From the NCBI RefSeq assembly GCF_001904635.1, contig NZ_MRCB01000014.1, forward strand, positions 62,001-126,000: a stretch of DNA of 64,000 nt, in the 5' to 3' direction. A program made the translations under genes and the position numbers. Positions 52,821 to 62,150 of this stretch are shown here, piece after piece. The notes beneath the pieces were generated by a model, which was not told the origin of the DNA, searched no databases, and saw nothing but the letters and a program-made list of their open reading frames with translations. This stretch comes from Hydrococcus rivularis NIES-593. GTDB lineage: Bacteria > Cyanobacteriota > Cyanobacteriia > Cyanobacteriales > Microcystaceae. The first letter of the stretch is position 1; the number at the start of each line of letters is the position of its first letter.

Positions 52821-53366
52821 ATGATACTCCAGTTCGACTGGACGAATAGCCAACAAAAACTATACCCTAGCCGTATTGATTCAACCTTAGTCGATTTAAG
52901 AGGCTTTGAACAGTTGAGACTTCCCATAAGAAGTGCTTTCAAGGTTGAGAGCGCCTTACAAGCATTAGACCTTCTTCTGCAACACTTTGACCGACTTTAT
53001 CAACCTTGGATTCCCAAAAAAGATTGGTTGCAGTGCCAACTAGCACTAGCGGAAGGGTTTACCAATGCTGTTCGACACGCCCACAAAAATCTTCCCCCTG
53101 AAACTCCCATTGAGGTGGAAATCGTTCTGAGTCAGCAAAGTATAGAAATGCGCATCTGGGATCGCGGTTCTTATTTCGATTTAGACGGATTTCTGAAAAA
53201 TGTTGCCCTGCGGAACGATCGCTTGTCCGGACACGGTCAGGGATTGGTTATTTTACAGAAAATTGCTTCTCATTTAAGCTATACTCGCACGAATGACGAT
53301 CGCAATTGTTTGTTAATCGTCAAGCAATTTTCCTCGCAAACCCCAATTTCTGTCAACGACCCTTAG
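52821..53366 (+). CDS. RsbW-like anti-sigma factor/serine kinase (HATPase_c)
   Basis: A 181-residue GHKL ATP-binding protein. N-box LAEGFTNAVRHAH (about 75-87), G1 WDRGSYFD and G2 GHGQGLVIL are those of RsbW/SpoIIAB kinases, which phosphorylate a STAS antagonist and hold a sigma factor or other target. The first 35 residues are unlike typical RsbW and could form an extra strand or target-binding part. With its two neighbours it completes a partner-switch set; no sigma factor gene is adjacent. Confidence 0.9.
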   Translation: MILQFDWTNSQQKLYPSRIDSTLVDLRGFEQLRLPIRSAFKVESALQALDLLLQHFDRLYQPWIPKKDWLQCQLALAEGFTNAVRHAHKNLPPETPIEVEIVLSQQSIEMRIWDRGSYFDLDGFLKNVALRNDRLSGHGQGLVILQKIASHLSYTRTNDDRNCLLIVKQFSSQTPISVNDP

Positions 53367-53438
53367 AATTCTCCAACGTTCCTAATTATCGGAAACTATA
53401 TTAACTCTTTACTTCTGTAATTGTTATGTTTAATTCAA

Positions 53439-54263
53439 ATGGAAAAAATTCAATGCGTCGTATCGCCATACTGGCTTTGGGAGCGCTTGCATGACCCACA
53501 AGTTGTTGTCGTCGATTGCCGCTTTCAATTAGCGAATCCTCAATGGGGATATCAACAATATCTCGCCAGTCACGTTCCCGGCGCTTACTATCTCGATCTC
53601 GAAAAAGACCTCTCCGCCTCTCCGAACAAACACGGCGGACGACATCCTTTGCCCGATCGCGATTTGCTCGCTCAAAAGCTTACCAGCATTGGCATTGTCT
53701 CTGGCGAAACCCTGGTAGTGGCTTACGACGATTCCCGCTTTGCTTTTGCCGCCCGCCTGTGGTGGCTGTTGCGCTATCTCGGACACGATAGGGTTGCTTT
53801 ACTCGACGGTGGCTGGCAGGGATGGATAGCGGACGGATATCCCGTCTGCGATGCGATTCCCGCACCCAAATCGGGCAACTTCGCACCCAATCCCCAACCC
53901 GATTGGATTGTCGATATCGAAACGGTTAAAGCGAAGAAAGATTCGCCCTCGGTAGTATTGCTCGATTCGAGAGACGGCGATCGCTATCGCGGCGAAAGAG
54001 AACCCATCGACCCGATCGCCGGGCATATCCCCGGTGCTGTCAATTCCCCTTGGCAACTGGTTTCTAACGAACGAGGCTACCTTCAGCCCCTCTCCAGACA
54101 GCAACAACTGTGGGCAGATTATCAACAAGCTGAAGAAATTATCGTCTACTGTGGCTCTGGGGTAACGGCTTGCGTCAACCTTTTCTCGATGGAACTTGCC
54201 GGAATCCACACAGCTAAGTTATATCCCGGTGGATGGAGCGATTGGTGTTCTTATCTCACCTAA
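53439..54263 (+). CDS. Sulfurtransferase, two rhodanese domains (3-mercaptopyruvate type)
   Basis: A 274-residue tandem rhodanese protein transferring sulfane sulfur to thiol acceptors or cyanide. The ATG at 53439 opens MEKIQCVVSPYWLWERL; an upstream in-frame TTG at 53421 is unlikely. The N-terminal inactive domain carries the conserved DCRFQL and HVPGAYYLDLEKDLSA. The C-terminal domain ends in the active loop CGSGVTA, with the Gly-Ser pattern of mercaptopyruvate sulfurtransferases rather than the CRKGVT of thiosulfate rhodaneses. Cytoplasmic; single gene. Confidence 0.92.
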   Translation: MEKIQCVVSPYWLWERLHDPQVVVVDCRFQLANPQWGYQQYLASHVPGAYYLDLEKDLSASPNKHGGRHPLPDRDLLAQKLTSIGIVSGETLVVAYDDSRFAFAARLWWLLRYLGHDRVALLDGGWQGWIADGYPVCDAIPAPKSGNFAPNPQPDWIVDIETVKAKKDSPSVVLLDSRDGDRYRGEREPIDPIAGHIPGAVNSPWQLVSNERGYLQPLSRQQQLWADYQQAEEIIVYCGSGVTACVNLFSMELAGIHTAKLYPGGWSDWCSYLT

Positions 54264-54405
54264 GTAGGAAAAAATTTGCCTACTTATAGGCATCTAAAAA
54301 TCGTAAATTTTGCCCTCGGCTTTTGGCTAAAAAAAGCTGCTAAAATAGTAGATTAAATTATGTAATTAAATTAGTTATCTTTAAAAAAATTAGGTATGAG
54401 CTTTT

Positions 54406-54945
54406 ATGACTTACTCCAATAATTGTACTTGTCAAAAAAAGGATAGACTATCTATTTTTGTCGATGGAAACAATATGTTTTATGCCCAGCAGAAAAATGG
54501 ATGGTTTTTCGATCCCAGGCGCGTTCTAGAATATTTTACCAGCGATCCTACCGTTACTTTAATTAACGCTTTTTGGTATACTGGCTTAAAAGATTCTCAG
54601 GATCAAAGGGGTTTTAGAGATGCATTAATCAGCCTCGGCTATACGGTAAGATACAAAATTTTAAAAGAATATTACGATGATAGTTCCGGTCGCTATTCCC
54701 AAAAAGCTAACCTCGATATAGAAATTGTTGTAGATATGTTTAATACCGTCGATCAATACGATCGCGTTATTTTATTTAGCGGCGACGGAGATTTTGAGAG
54801 AGCGATCGAACTCCTGCGTTCTAAAAATACCCACATCACCGTTGTATCGACAGAAGGAATGATTGCCAGAGAGCTAAGAAATGCCACCGATCGCTATATC
54901 GACCTCAATGACATTCGCGACAAGATCGAAAAAACGGATTATTAA
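54406..54945 (+). CDS. NYN domain protein, LabA-like
   Basis: A 179-residue PIN-like ribonuclease-fold protein (LabA/DUF88). The acidic residues expected at the active site are in LSIFVDGNNMFYAQ, KANLDIEIVVDM and LFSGDGDFERAIELLR. LabA of Synechococcus elongatus modulates circadian output; paralogues (LalA) are frequent, so the exact orthology is open. A Cys pair near the N-terminus (CTCQKK) is notable. leuA starts 97 bases downstream. Confidence 0.88.
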   Translation: MTYSNNCTCQKKDRLSIFVDGNNMFYAQQKNGWFFDPRRVLEYFTSDPTVTLINAFWYTGLKDSQDQRGFRDALISLGYTVRYKILKEYYDDSSGRYSQKANLDIEIVVDMFNTVDQYDRVILFSGDGDFERAIELLRSKNTHITVVSTEGMIARELRNATDRYIDLNDIRDKIEKTDY

Positions 54946-55042
54946 TCTATTCAACTCACAAATTAATGGCTTAATATAGAATTTAAGCCGATATGATCGA
55001 TAAGTATTGCCTAAAATTCTCAAATAACGTGCAAATAGTGCC

Positions 55043-56656
55043 ATGAATAAGCAACCAGATCGCATTATCATCTTCGATACTACGCTCAGAGATGGCGAAC
55101 AGTCGCCAGGAGCTACCCTGAATGTAGATGAAAAGCTAACGATCGCAACGGCACTAGCACGACTGGGAGTAGACATAATCGAAGCAGGCTTTCCCTACGC
55201 CAGTCCGGGAGATTTTGAAGCCGTTCAAAAAATTGCCGAAGCCGTTGGGATCGAAGGAGGTCCCACTATCTGCGGTTTGGCAAGAGCAACTCAACAGGAC
55301 ATCAAAGCCGCAGCAGAAGCCCTCAAGCCCGCCGCTAAGAAAAGAATTCACACCTTTCTCGCTACGTCTGATATCCACTTAGAGCACAAACTTAAAAAGA
55401 CGCGGCAGGAAGTTTTACAGATCGTGCCGGAGATGGTCGCCTATGCCAAGTCGCTGGTAGAAGACGTAGAGTTCTCGCCAGAAGATGCCGGACGCAGCGA
55501 TCCAGAATTTCTCTATCAGGTATTAGAGAGCGCGATCGCAGCGGGCGCAACCACCGTCAACATTCCCGATACGGTAGGATACTTGACGCCTAGCGAATTT
55601 GGTGCATTGATAAAAGGAATCAAAGACAACGTTCCCAACATCGATCGCGCCATTATCTCCGTCCACGGACACAACGACCTGGGCTTAGCAGTCGCCAACT
55701 TCCTCGAAGCCGTTAAAAATGGGGCTAGACAGCTCGAATGCACCATCAACGGCATCGGCGAACGGGCAGGCAATGCCGCTATGGAAGAATTGGTGATGGC
55801 GCTGCACGTGCGTCGTCAGTACTTTAACCCCTTCTTGGGACGACCCGCCGACTCCACCGAACCGCTTACCAATATTAATACTAAAGAGATTTACCGCACC
55901 TCTCGTCTGGTATCCAACCTGACAGGGATGATGGTACAGCCGAATAAAGCGATCGTGGGTGCCAATGCCTTTGCCCACGAGTCGGGCATTCACCAGGATG
56001 GCGTTCTCAAGCACAAGCTAACCTACGAAATCATGGATGCCGAGTCCATCGGTTTGACCAACAATCAGATCGTGCTTGGTAAACTGTCGGGACGCAACGC
56101 CTTCCGCACTCGCCTCAAAGAATTGGGATTCGAGCTATCGGAAACCGATCTAAATAAAGCGTTCTTGCGCTTTAAAGAAGTCGCCGACAAGAAGAAAGAA
56201 ATCACCGACTGGGATTTAGAGGCAATTGTCAACGACGAAATTAATACTGCACCAGAACTATTCCACCTAGAGTTGGTACAAGTTTCCTGCGGCGATAATG
56301 CTCGTCCCACTGCCACAGTTGCGCTGCGTACCCCAGACGGAAAAGAACTTATGGATGCTGCCATTGGTACCGGACCTGTAGATGCCGTCTACAAAGCGAT
56401 CAATCGAGTGGTGAACATCCCTAACGAACTGATCGAGTTTTCCGTCAAGTCTGTCACGGCAGGGATTGATGCAATGGGCGAAGTTACCATTCGCCTGCGG
56501 CACGAAGGACGAATCTACTCCGGTCATGCAGCCAATACCGATATTATCGTTGCTTCTGCTCGCGCTTACATCAGTGCCCTCAATCGTCTCTATGCAGCGT
56601 TGCAGCAGAAGGAAACAGCTAAGAGCGAAGACCCTCAAGAAGCCGTTGTTTCATAA
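55043..56656 (+). CDS. leuA: 2-isopropylmalate synthase
   Basis: First enzyme of leucine biosynthesis, 537 residues, condensing acetyl-CoA with 2-oxoisovalerate. The TIM-barrel catalytic domain has [17 protein letters not shown] (Arg/Asp of the active site), [13 protein letters not shown] (metal His) and [15 protein letters not shown]. The C-terminal regulatory (LeuA dimer) domain (about 395-515) indicates leucine feedback inhibition. Length is normal. ilvA lies downstream behind a probable terminator. Confidence 0.97.
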   Translation: MNKQPDRIIIFDTTLRDGEQSPGATLNVDEKLTIATALARLGVDIIEAGFPYASPGDFEAVQKIAEAVGIEGGPTICGLARATQQDIKAAAEALKPAAKKRIHTFLATSDIHLEHKLKKTRQEVLQIVPEMVAYAKSLVEDVEFSPEDAGRSDPEFLYQVLESAIAAGATTVNIPDTVGYLTPSEFGALIKGIKDNVPNIDRAIISVHGHNDLGLAVANFLEAVKNGARQLECTINGIGERAGNAAMEELVMALHVRRQYFNPFLGRPADSTEPLTNINTKEIYRTSRLVSNLTGMMVQPNKAIVGANAFAHESGIHQDGVLKHKLTYEIMDAESIGLTNNQIVLGKLSGRNAFRTRLKELGFELSETDLNKAFLRFKEVADKKKEITDWDLEAIVNDEINTAPELFHLELVQVSCGDNARPTATVALRTPDGKELMDAAIGTGPVDAVYKAINRVVNIPNELIEFSVKSVTAGIDAMGEVTIRLRHEGRIYSGHAANTDIIVASARAYISALNRLYAALQQKETAKSEDPQEAVVS

Positions 56657-56684
56657 AGATTAAGAAAGAGACTTCATGTTTTTG

Positions 56685-56715
56685 CCTCCTGGATTTGTTC
56701 GGGAGGTTTTGTTTT
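56685..56715 (+). terminator. Probable terminator after leuA
   Basis: A CCTCC/GGAGG stem (56685-56689 and 56702-56706) is followed by TTTTGTTTT, 28 bases after the leuA stop codon. The stem is only 5-6 bp. Confidence 0.6.
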
Positions 56716-56791
56716 ATGGTGGAAACCGCAAAATGAGTGCGCGAGTAGCGGTAAAATTATTCTCCATCCCGCATTTGCACCCGTTAACTTC

Positions 56792-58303
56792 ATGTATTGT
56801 GATTACTTGGTACAAATCCTGACTGCCCGCGTATATGATGTTGCCCAAGAAACGCCTTTAGAATACGCTCCAAATCTATCGACACGGCTTAATAATAAAC
56901 TTCTCCTCAAGCGGGAGGATATGCAGTCAGTTTTTTCCTTCAAGCTGCGGGGAGCTTATAACAAAATGGCGCAATTGCCGCCGGAGCGGTTGGCACAAGG
57001 GGTAATCGCTGCATCTGCGGGAAACCATGCCCAAGGAGTTGCCCTCGGCGCTTCTGTGCTGAGAACGCGAGCGATTATCGTCATGCCAGTGACTACTCCT
57101 CAAGTGAAAGTGGACGCGGTTAAAGCGCGTGGGGGAGAGGTCGTGTTATGTGGGGATACCTACGATGATGCCTATGCCTACGCCCGCCAACTAGAGGCGG
57201 AAAAAGGATTGACCTTTATTCATCCCTTCGACGATCCTTATGTGATTGCCGGACAGGGAACGATTGGCATGGAAATTTTGCGGCAGTATCAGAAACCTAT
57301 TCATGCCATTTTTGTGGCAATTGGAGGGGGCGGATTGATTTCTGGAATTGCAGCTTATGTGAAGCGATTGCGTCCCGAAATTAAAATTATTGGCGTTGAA
57401 CCAGTGGATGCCGATGCCATGCACCAATCCCTCAAAGCAGGAAAACGGGTGCGTTTGTCTCAGGTGGGCTTATTTGCCGACGGCGTGGCAGTGCGGGAAG
57501 TAGGCGAAGAAACCTTTCGGTTGTGCCAACAGTACGTAGATGACATTATTTTGGTGGAGACGGACGATACTTGCGCTGCCATCAAAGACGTGTTTGAGGA
57601 TACGCGATCGATTCTAGAACCTGCGGGGGCGCTTGCGATCGCGGGAGCTAAAGCCTATGTAGAACGAGAACAAATTCAGGAACAAACCTTAATTGCCGTC
57701 GCCTGCGGTGCTAATATGAACTTCGATCGCCTTCGCTTTGTCGCAGAACGAGCAGAGTTGGGCGAACGCCGCGAAGCTATTTTTGCCGTCACCATTCCTG
57801 AAGAACCAGGCAGTCTGCGCAAGTTTTGCGAATGTATCGGCAAACGCAATCTGACCGAGTTTAACTATCGCATCGCCGATAAACAAACCGCTCATATTTT
57901 TGTTGGCGTTCAAATTCAAAATCGCGCCGACGCGGTAAAAATAGCCGCGACTTTTGAAGCTAACGGTTTTAAAACCCTTGACTTAACCGATGACGAATTG
58001 ACGAAACTGCATCTGCGACATATGGTCGGAGGACACTCTCCCCTCGCCTATCATGAGTTGCTCTATCGGTTTGAGTTTCCCGAACGTCCCGGCGCACTGA
58101 TGAAGTTCGTCGGTTCCATGAGTCCCGATTGGAATATTAGTCTCTTTCACTACCGCAACAACGGGGCAGACTACGGGCGAATTGTCGTCGGGATCCAAGT
58201 TCCTCCCCACGAGATGGAGGAGTGGCAGGCTTTTCTCGATACACTCGGCTATCGCTACTGGGACGAAAGCCATAATCCAGCCTACAAGCTGTTTTTAGGA
58301 TAG
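56792..58303 (+). CDS. ilvA: Threonine ammonia-lyase, biosynthetic
   Basis: PLP enzyme of 503 residues that commits threonine to isoleucine synthesis. PLP Lys51 is in SFKLRGAYN, ASAGNHAQGVALGA binds substrate, and the Gly-rich phosphate loop is GGGGLISGIAAYVK. Two C-terminal ACT-like domains (about 325-400 and 420-503; motifs IPEEPGSLRKFCECIG and FPERPGALMKFVGSM) mark the isoleucine-inhibited biosynthetic form. It converges on ileS with 29 bases between. Confidence 0.96.
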   Translation: MYCDYLVQILTARVYDVAQETPLEYAPNLSTRLNNKLLLKREDMQSVFSFKLRGAYNKMAQLPPERLAQGVIAASAGNHAQGVALGASVLRTRAIIVMPVTTPQVKVDAVKARGGEVVLCGDTYDDAYAYARQLEAEKGLTFIHPFDDPYVIAGQGTIGMEILRQYQKPIHAIFVAIGGGGLISGIAAYVKRLRPEIKIIGVEPVDADAMHQSLKAGKRVRLSQVGLFADGVAVREVGEETFRLCQQYVDDIILVETDDTCAAIKDVFEDTRSILEPAGALAIAGAKAYVEREQIQEQTLIAVACGANMNFDRLRFVAERAELGERREAIFAVTIPEEPGSLRKFCECIGKRNLTEFNYRIADKQTAHIFVGVQIQNRADAVKIAATFEANGFKTLDLTDDELTKLHLRHMVGGHSPLAYHELLYRFEFPERPGALMKFVGSMSPDWNISLFHYRNNGADYGRIVVGIQVPPHEMEEWQAFLDTLGYRYWDESHNPAYKLFLG

Positions 58304-58332
58304 CACAATGCTTCCCGAAACGCGAGCTTTAA

Positions 58333-61212
58333 TCAAAACTCCCCAGCTAGTGCCGCGTTGCATCGCTCGCAAATCGTCGGAGCTTCTGGAAACTCTCCTA
58401 CACGAGTCGAGTAATTCCAACAGCGTTCGCATTTTTGCCCATCAGCTTTGACAACGCCAACAGAAACGAGATCGGATTCGCTTTTGTAGTCTGCTGAAGC
58501 AATTGCTTCAAGAGAATCGACTAATTCTACTTGAGAGGCTAAAAACAGATAGCGCAATTCATCGACTCGATTGCCACTCAAACTGTCGGACGGATTGATA
58601 GAGTTTAATCGCTTTCGTAACTCTCCATCCGACACGTAAAGCAACACTTTTGCTTCTAAAGATGCGCCTATTAACTTGCCATTTCGCGCCAACTCCATTA
58701 CCTTATTGACTTCATTGCGGATCTGCCTGAATTTTGACCAGGAATCGACTAATTCTGGCTTTTTCCATTCATCTTTCATTTTTACCCATCCAGACTCGAA
58801 GACGGACTTGTAAGGAGTCTTGTAGGGAAGAAATTGCCAGATATCCTCTGCTAGATGGCACAGTACGGGCGCGATCGCAACTGCTAAATTTTCTACGGCT
58901 ACTGCTAAAATCGTTTGACAACTGCGACGGCGCCAAGAATCTGGAGCGCTAATATAAAGTCTATCTTTGGCAATATCGAGATAGAAATTCGACAAATCTA
59001 CCACGCAGAAATTCTGTACCACCTGGAAGAAGCGGAAGAATTGGAAAGTTTCAAATGCCTCCGTCACTTCTGCAAACACCTCAGTTATCCGGTGCAGCAT
59101 GTATTTGTCTAATTCGGGTAATTGTTCGTAGGAAACCCCATGGTTTTCTGGGTCAAAATCGTGCAAATTTCCCAATAAAAATCGGGCTGTATTGCGAATT
59201 TTCCCGCGAATGTCGTTTAACTGTTTGAGAAGATTTGGACCGAGAGGAACGTCGGCGGAATAATCGACAGAAGATACCCATAACCGCAGCACGTCTGCCC
59301 CATAGGCAGGTTCTTTTTGTTGATTTTTCCCGCCTTCGATAATAACGGCTGGATCGACGACATTTCCCAACGATTTACTCATTTTACGACCTTTTTCGTC
59401 TAAAACAAAGCCATGAGTTAAAACCATCTTATAAGGGGCAATGTCATTGGTGGCAACGCTGGTTAACAAACTCGATTGAAACCAACCGCGATGTTGGTCC
59501 GATCCTTCTAAATACATATCCGCCGGATATTTTAATTCTTCTCGTTGCTTGAGAACTGCTGCCCAAGAAGAACCGGAGTCGAACCAGACATCCATCGTAT
59601 CCATTCCCTTGCGATACTTGCGTCCGTTATTGCGGTAGGTTGGGGGCAATAATTCCTCTACCGATAACTCCCACCAAGCATCGGAACCTTTTTCGGCGAT
59701 AATCGCCCGGACATGATTAATAGTTTCTTCGGTCATCAGGGGTTCGTTGGTTTCTTCGTCGTAGAAAACGGGGATGGGAACGCCCCAACTCCGCTGACGA
59801 GAGATGCACCAATCCGCGCGATCGGCTACCATTGGGGTGATGCGATTTTCGCCTTGGGCTGGAATCCATTTGACGGATTTGATGGCTTTTAGTGCTTCAT
59901 CTCGGAATCCTTCGACTGATGCAAACCACTGTTCGGTCGCGCGGAAAATCGTCGGTTTTTTTGTGCGCCAATCGTAGGGATATTTATGCGTGTAGGGTTC
60001 TTCTTTGAGAAGCACGCCCTTTTCTTGCAGTTCTTTAATAATTGCCTCGTTGGCATCCTTGAGGACGTTTAACCCCGCAAACTGTTTCGCCTCTGCCGTA
60101 AAATTGCCCTTATCGTCTACGGGGGAAAGGATGGGTAACCCATACCGCTGACCGACTATAAAGTCTTCCTGTCCGTGACCGGGTGCGGTATGAACTAACC
60201 CCGTACCGGACTCCGTGGTAACATAATCTCCGCCGATGAGGATCTCGCCAGTGCGATCGTAAAGAGGATGGCGATAGGTGGTATGTTCTAGGTCTTTTCC
60301 TAAAATGGTTGCTTTGACTGTCAGGTTAACGCCAAAGGTTTGTGATAACCTCTCGACCAAATCCTTGGCAACGATGAGATATCGGTGTTGGCACAAAGAA
60401 GAATCCGCTTCTACTACTGCATAGGTTAAATCGGGATTGAGAGCAACGGCTAGGTTTCCCGGAAGCGTCCAAGGAGTTGTCGTCCAGATGGCAACGCCGA
60501 GATTGGGGATAAATGGGGTTAAGACTTCCTTAGCTGCTTCTCCTGCTTGGGTGACGGGAAAAGTCACATAAATGCTGCGGGAGGTGTGACCTTCTGGATA
60601 TTCCAATTCTGCTTCTGCTAGGGCAGTTTGCGAACTGGGACTCCAGTGAACGGGTTTTAATCCTCGATAGATATACCCTTTGAGGGCCATCTGACCGAAG
60701 ACGCCGATTTGCGCCGCTTCGTAGTCGGGGGTCAGCGTTAAATAGGGATGTTCCCAGTCTCCCCAAACGCCATAGCGTTTGAATCCTTCGCACTGTTCTT
60801 TTTGCGTTTTCAGGGCAAAATCTCTTGCTTTGCGGCGAAGTTTTAAAGGGGTTAGACTTTCCCGTTCTTCGGACTTCATGGCTTGCAGAACTTTCAGTTC
60901 GATGGGTAACCCATGACAGTCCCATCCAGGTACGTAGCGAACTTTATAGCCACGCAGCAGCTTGTATTTGTTGATGATATCCTTGAGAATTTTGTTGAGG
61001 GCATGACCCATATGCAAATCCCCGTTGGCATATGGCGGTCCGTCGTGGAGGACAAAAATTTCACTGGGATTATTCTGCGACAGGGTTTCGTAAATTCGGT
61101 TTTCTGCCCAAAATTTCTGGATTTCTGGTTCTCGCTTGACGGCGTTTGCCCGCATGTCAAACTTGGTCTTGGGCAGATTAACGGTATCTTTGAGCTTCTT
61201 TACTTCTGTCAC
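58333..61212 (-). CDS. ileS: Isoleucine-tRNA ligase
   Basis: Class Ia aminoacyl-tRNA synthetase of 959 residues. The HIGH motif is HMGH in NGDLHMGHALNK, KMSKS is in KGRKMSKSLGN, the editing domain (CP1) includes TTPWTLPGNLAV, and a C-terminal zinc ribbon CERC...CERC ends the protein. This zinc site marks the bacterial IleS type that is normally mupirocin-sensitive. GTG start at 61212. Its location beside ilvA and leuA is consistent with the branched-chain theme, though strands differ. Upstream about 150 bases contain no T-box-like leader that I can recognise. Confidence 0.98.
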   Translation of the reverse strand: MTEVKKLKDTVNLPKTKFDMRANAVKREPEIQKFWAENRIYETLSQNNPSEIFVLHDGPPYANGDLHMGHALNKILKDIINKYKLLRGYKVRYVPGWDCHGLPIELKVLQAMKSEERESLTPLKLRRKARDFALKTQKEQCEGFKRYGVWGDWEHPYLTLTPDYEAAQIGVFGQMALKGYIYRGLKPVHWSPSSQTALAEAELEYPEGHTSRSIYVTFPVTQAGEAAKEVLTPFIPNLGVAIWTTTPWTLPGNLAVALNPDLTYAVVEADSSLCQHRYLIVAKDLVERLSQTFGVNLTVKATILGKDLEHTTYRHPLYDRTGEILIGGDYVTTESGTGLVHTAPGHGQEDFIVGQRYGLPILSPVDDKGNFTAEAKQFAGLNVLKDANEAIIKELQEKGVLLKEEPYTHKYPYDWRTKKPTIFRATEQWFASVEGFRDEALKAIKSVKWIPAQGENRITPMVADRADWCISRQRSWGVPIPVFYDEETNEPLMTEETINHVRAIIAEKGSDAWWELSVEELLPPTYRNNGRKYRKGMDTMDVWFDSGSSWAAVLKQREELKYPADMYLEGSDQHRGWFQSSLLTSVATNDIAPYKMVLTHGFVLDEKGRKMSKSLGNVVDPAVIIEGGKNQQKEPAYGADVLRLWVSSVDYSADVPLGPNLLKQLNDIRGKIRNTARFLLGNLHDFDPENHGVSYEQLPELDKYMLHRITEVFAEVTEAFETFQFFRFFQVVQNFCVVDLSNFYLDIAKDRLYISAPDSWRRRSCQTILAVAVENLAVAIAPVLCHLAEDIWQFLPYKTPYKSVFESGWVKMKDEWKKPELVDSWSKFRQIRNEVNKVMELARNGKLIGASLEAKVLLYVSDGELRKRLNSINPSDSLSGNRVDELRYLFLASQVELVDSLEAIASADYKSESDLVSVGVVKADGQKCERCWNYSTRVGEFPEAPTICERCNAALAGEF

Positions 61213-61361
61213 AGTTCTACGGGAATACTCTGTAATATTTCTCTTGTAATATTATGCCGCGAGGTTGTTGGTCTCGATGAAAATCCGATCGCTCTCCGGC
61301 TATAATACTAATTATGTTTCAAATTGTATTATAATAAACCCCATCCAAATCTACAAGCTAT

Positions 61362-61970
61362 ATGTTTGACGATCTCAGGTCACAATTTGAAGGTTGGCTC
61401 AAGTCTGGTATCGAACAGTTAGGCAATAATCTTCAGGAACGCTTTGGAGTCCCAGAAGCCGAAGAACCCTTTCAGTTAATTCGTCGCTTCGATATTACAG
61501 ACCAACTGCTTACTAAACGTTGTATTTCTGTAGATGGGGACGCATGGCGGATAGAAGCCTACGATGCACAAGAAGAAAACAGTGCTTTCGCAAGTTTTTT
61601 GGAAACTTCATCGACGATCGAAAAACCCGTAAGAAGCGTCAAATTGTTTGAAATTGACGAACCTAACGTTCAAGAATGTATCATCGCCTGTCGCGCTTGG
61701 ATGAAAACGGATCAAATGATAGAAGCGGTGACTTTATGTTTAGGATTCGATCGCCCGATGGATTTTTTCGGGTTCAAAACTAGCAATCTTATCAACTATC
61801 GTACTGCTAATGTTTTAGGAACGGAATGGAAAGAATATGAAGTGCGCTATTACTTTAAAAAAGAACAGAATCCGGGCAAGTTTAAAATCAATCTCGATTT
61901 TTCCAGCAGTGGCATAGCGTGGATTAAAGATATTTGGTTGCTACAAGCACCTGTAAAAGCGAAAAATTAA
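61362..61970 (+). CDS. Conserved hypothetical protein
   Basis: A 202-residue soluble protein not recognised by family. An N-terminal amphipathic helix (MFDDLRSQFEGWLKSGIEQL) precedes a beta-rich body; EYEVRYYFKKEQNPGKFKIN and FSSSGIAWIKDIWLLQAP suggest a jelly-roll or carbohydrate-binding-like sandwich, an inference only. No signal peptide. It has its own terminator and is divergent from ileS. Confidence 0.65.
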   Translation: MFDDLRSQFEGWLKSGIEQLGNNLQERFGVPEAEEPFQLIRRFDITDQLLTKRCISVDGDAWRIEAYDAQEENSAFASFLETSSTIEKPVRSVKLFEIDEPNVQECIIACRAWMKTDQMIEAVTLCLGFDRPMDFFGFKTSNLINYRTANVLGTEWKEYEVRYYFKKEQNPGKFKINLDFSSSGIAWIKDIWLLQAPVKAKN

Positions 61971-61994
61971 AGAGCGATCGCTTAGTATTTTAGA

Positions 61995-62019
61995 AACCTG
62001 CCTGCGCAGGTTTTGTTTG
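61995..62019 (+). terminator. Rho-independent terminator after the hypothetical gene
   Basis: A 7-bp perfect stem AACCTGC/GCAGGTT with the 4-base loop CTGC is followed by TTGTTTG, 25 bases after the stop codon. Confidence 0.78.
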
Positions 62020-62150
62020 TCTAGCGGCGAATTAATTCTATTCGCAAAGCTATAACTTTCTCATAAACTACATCGACTAAGATTTAATGTCCGTCACATA
62101 TAGCATCTGGTACTTTTCCCAGATGGGCATTTTCAACACAAGACCGACCC

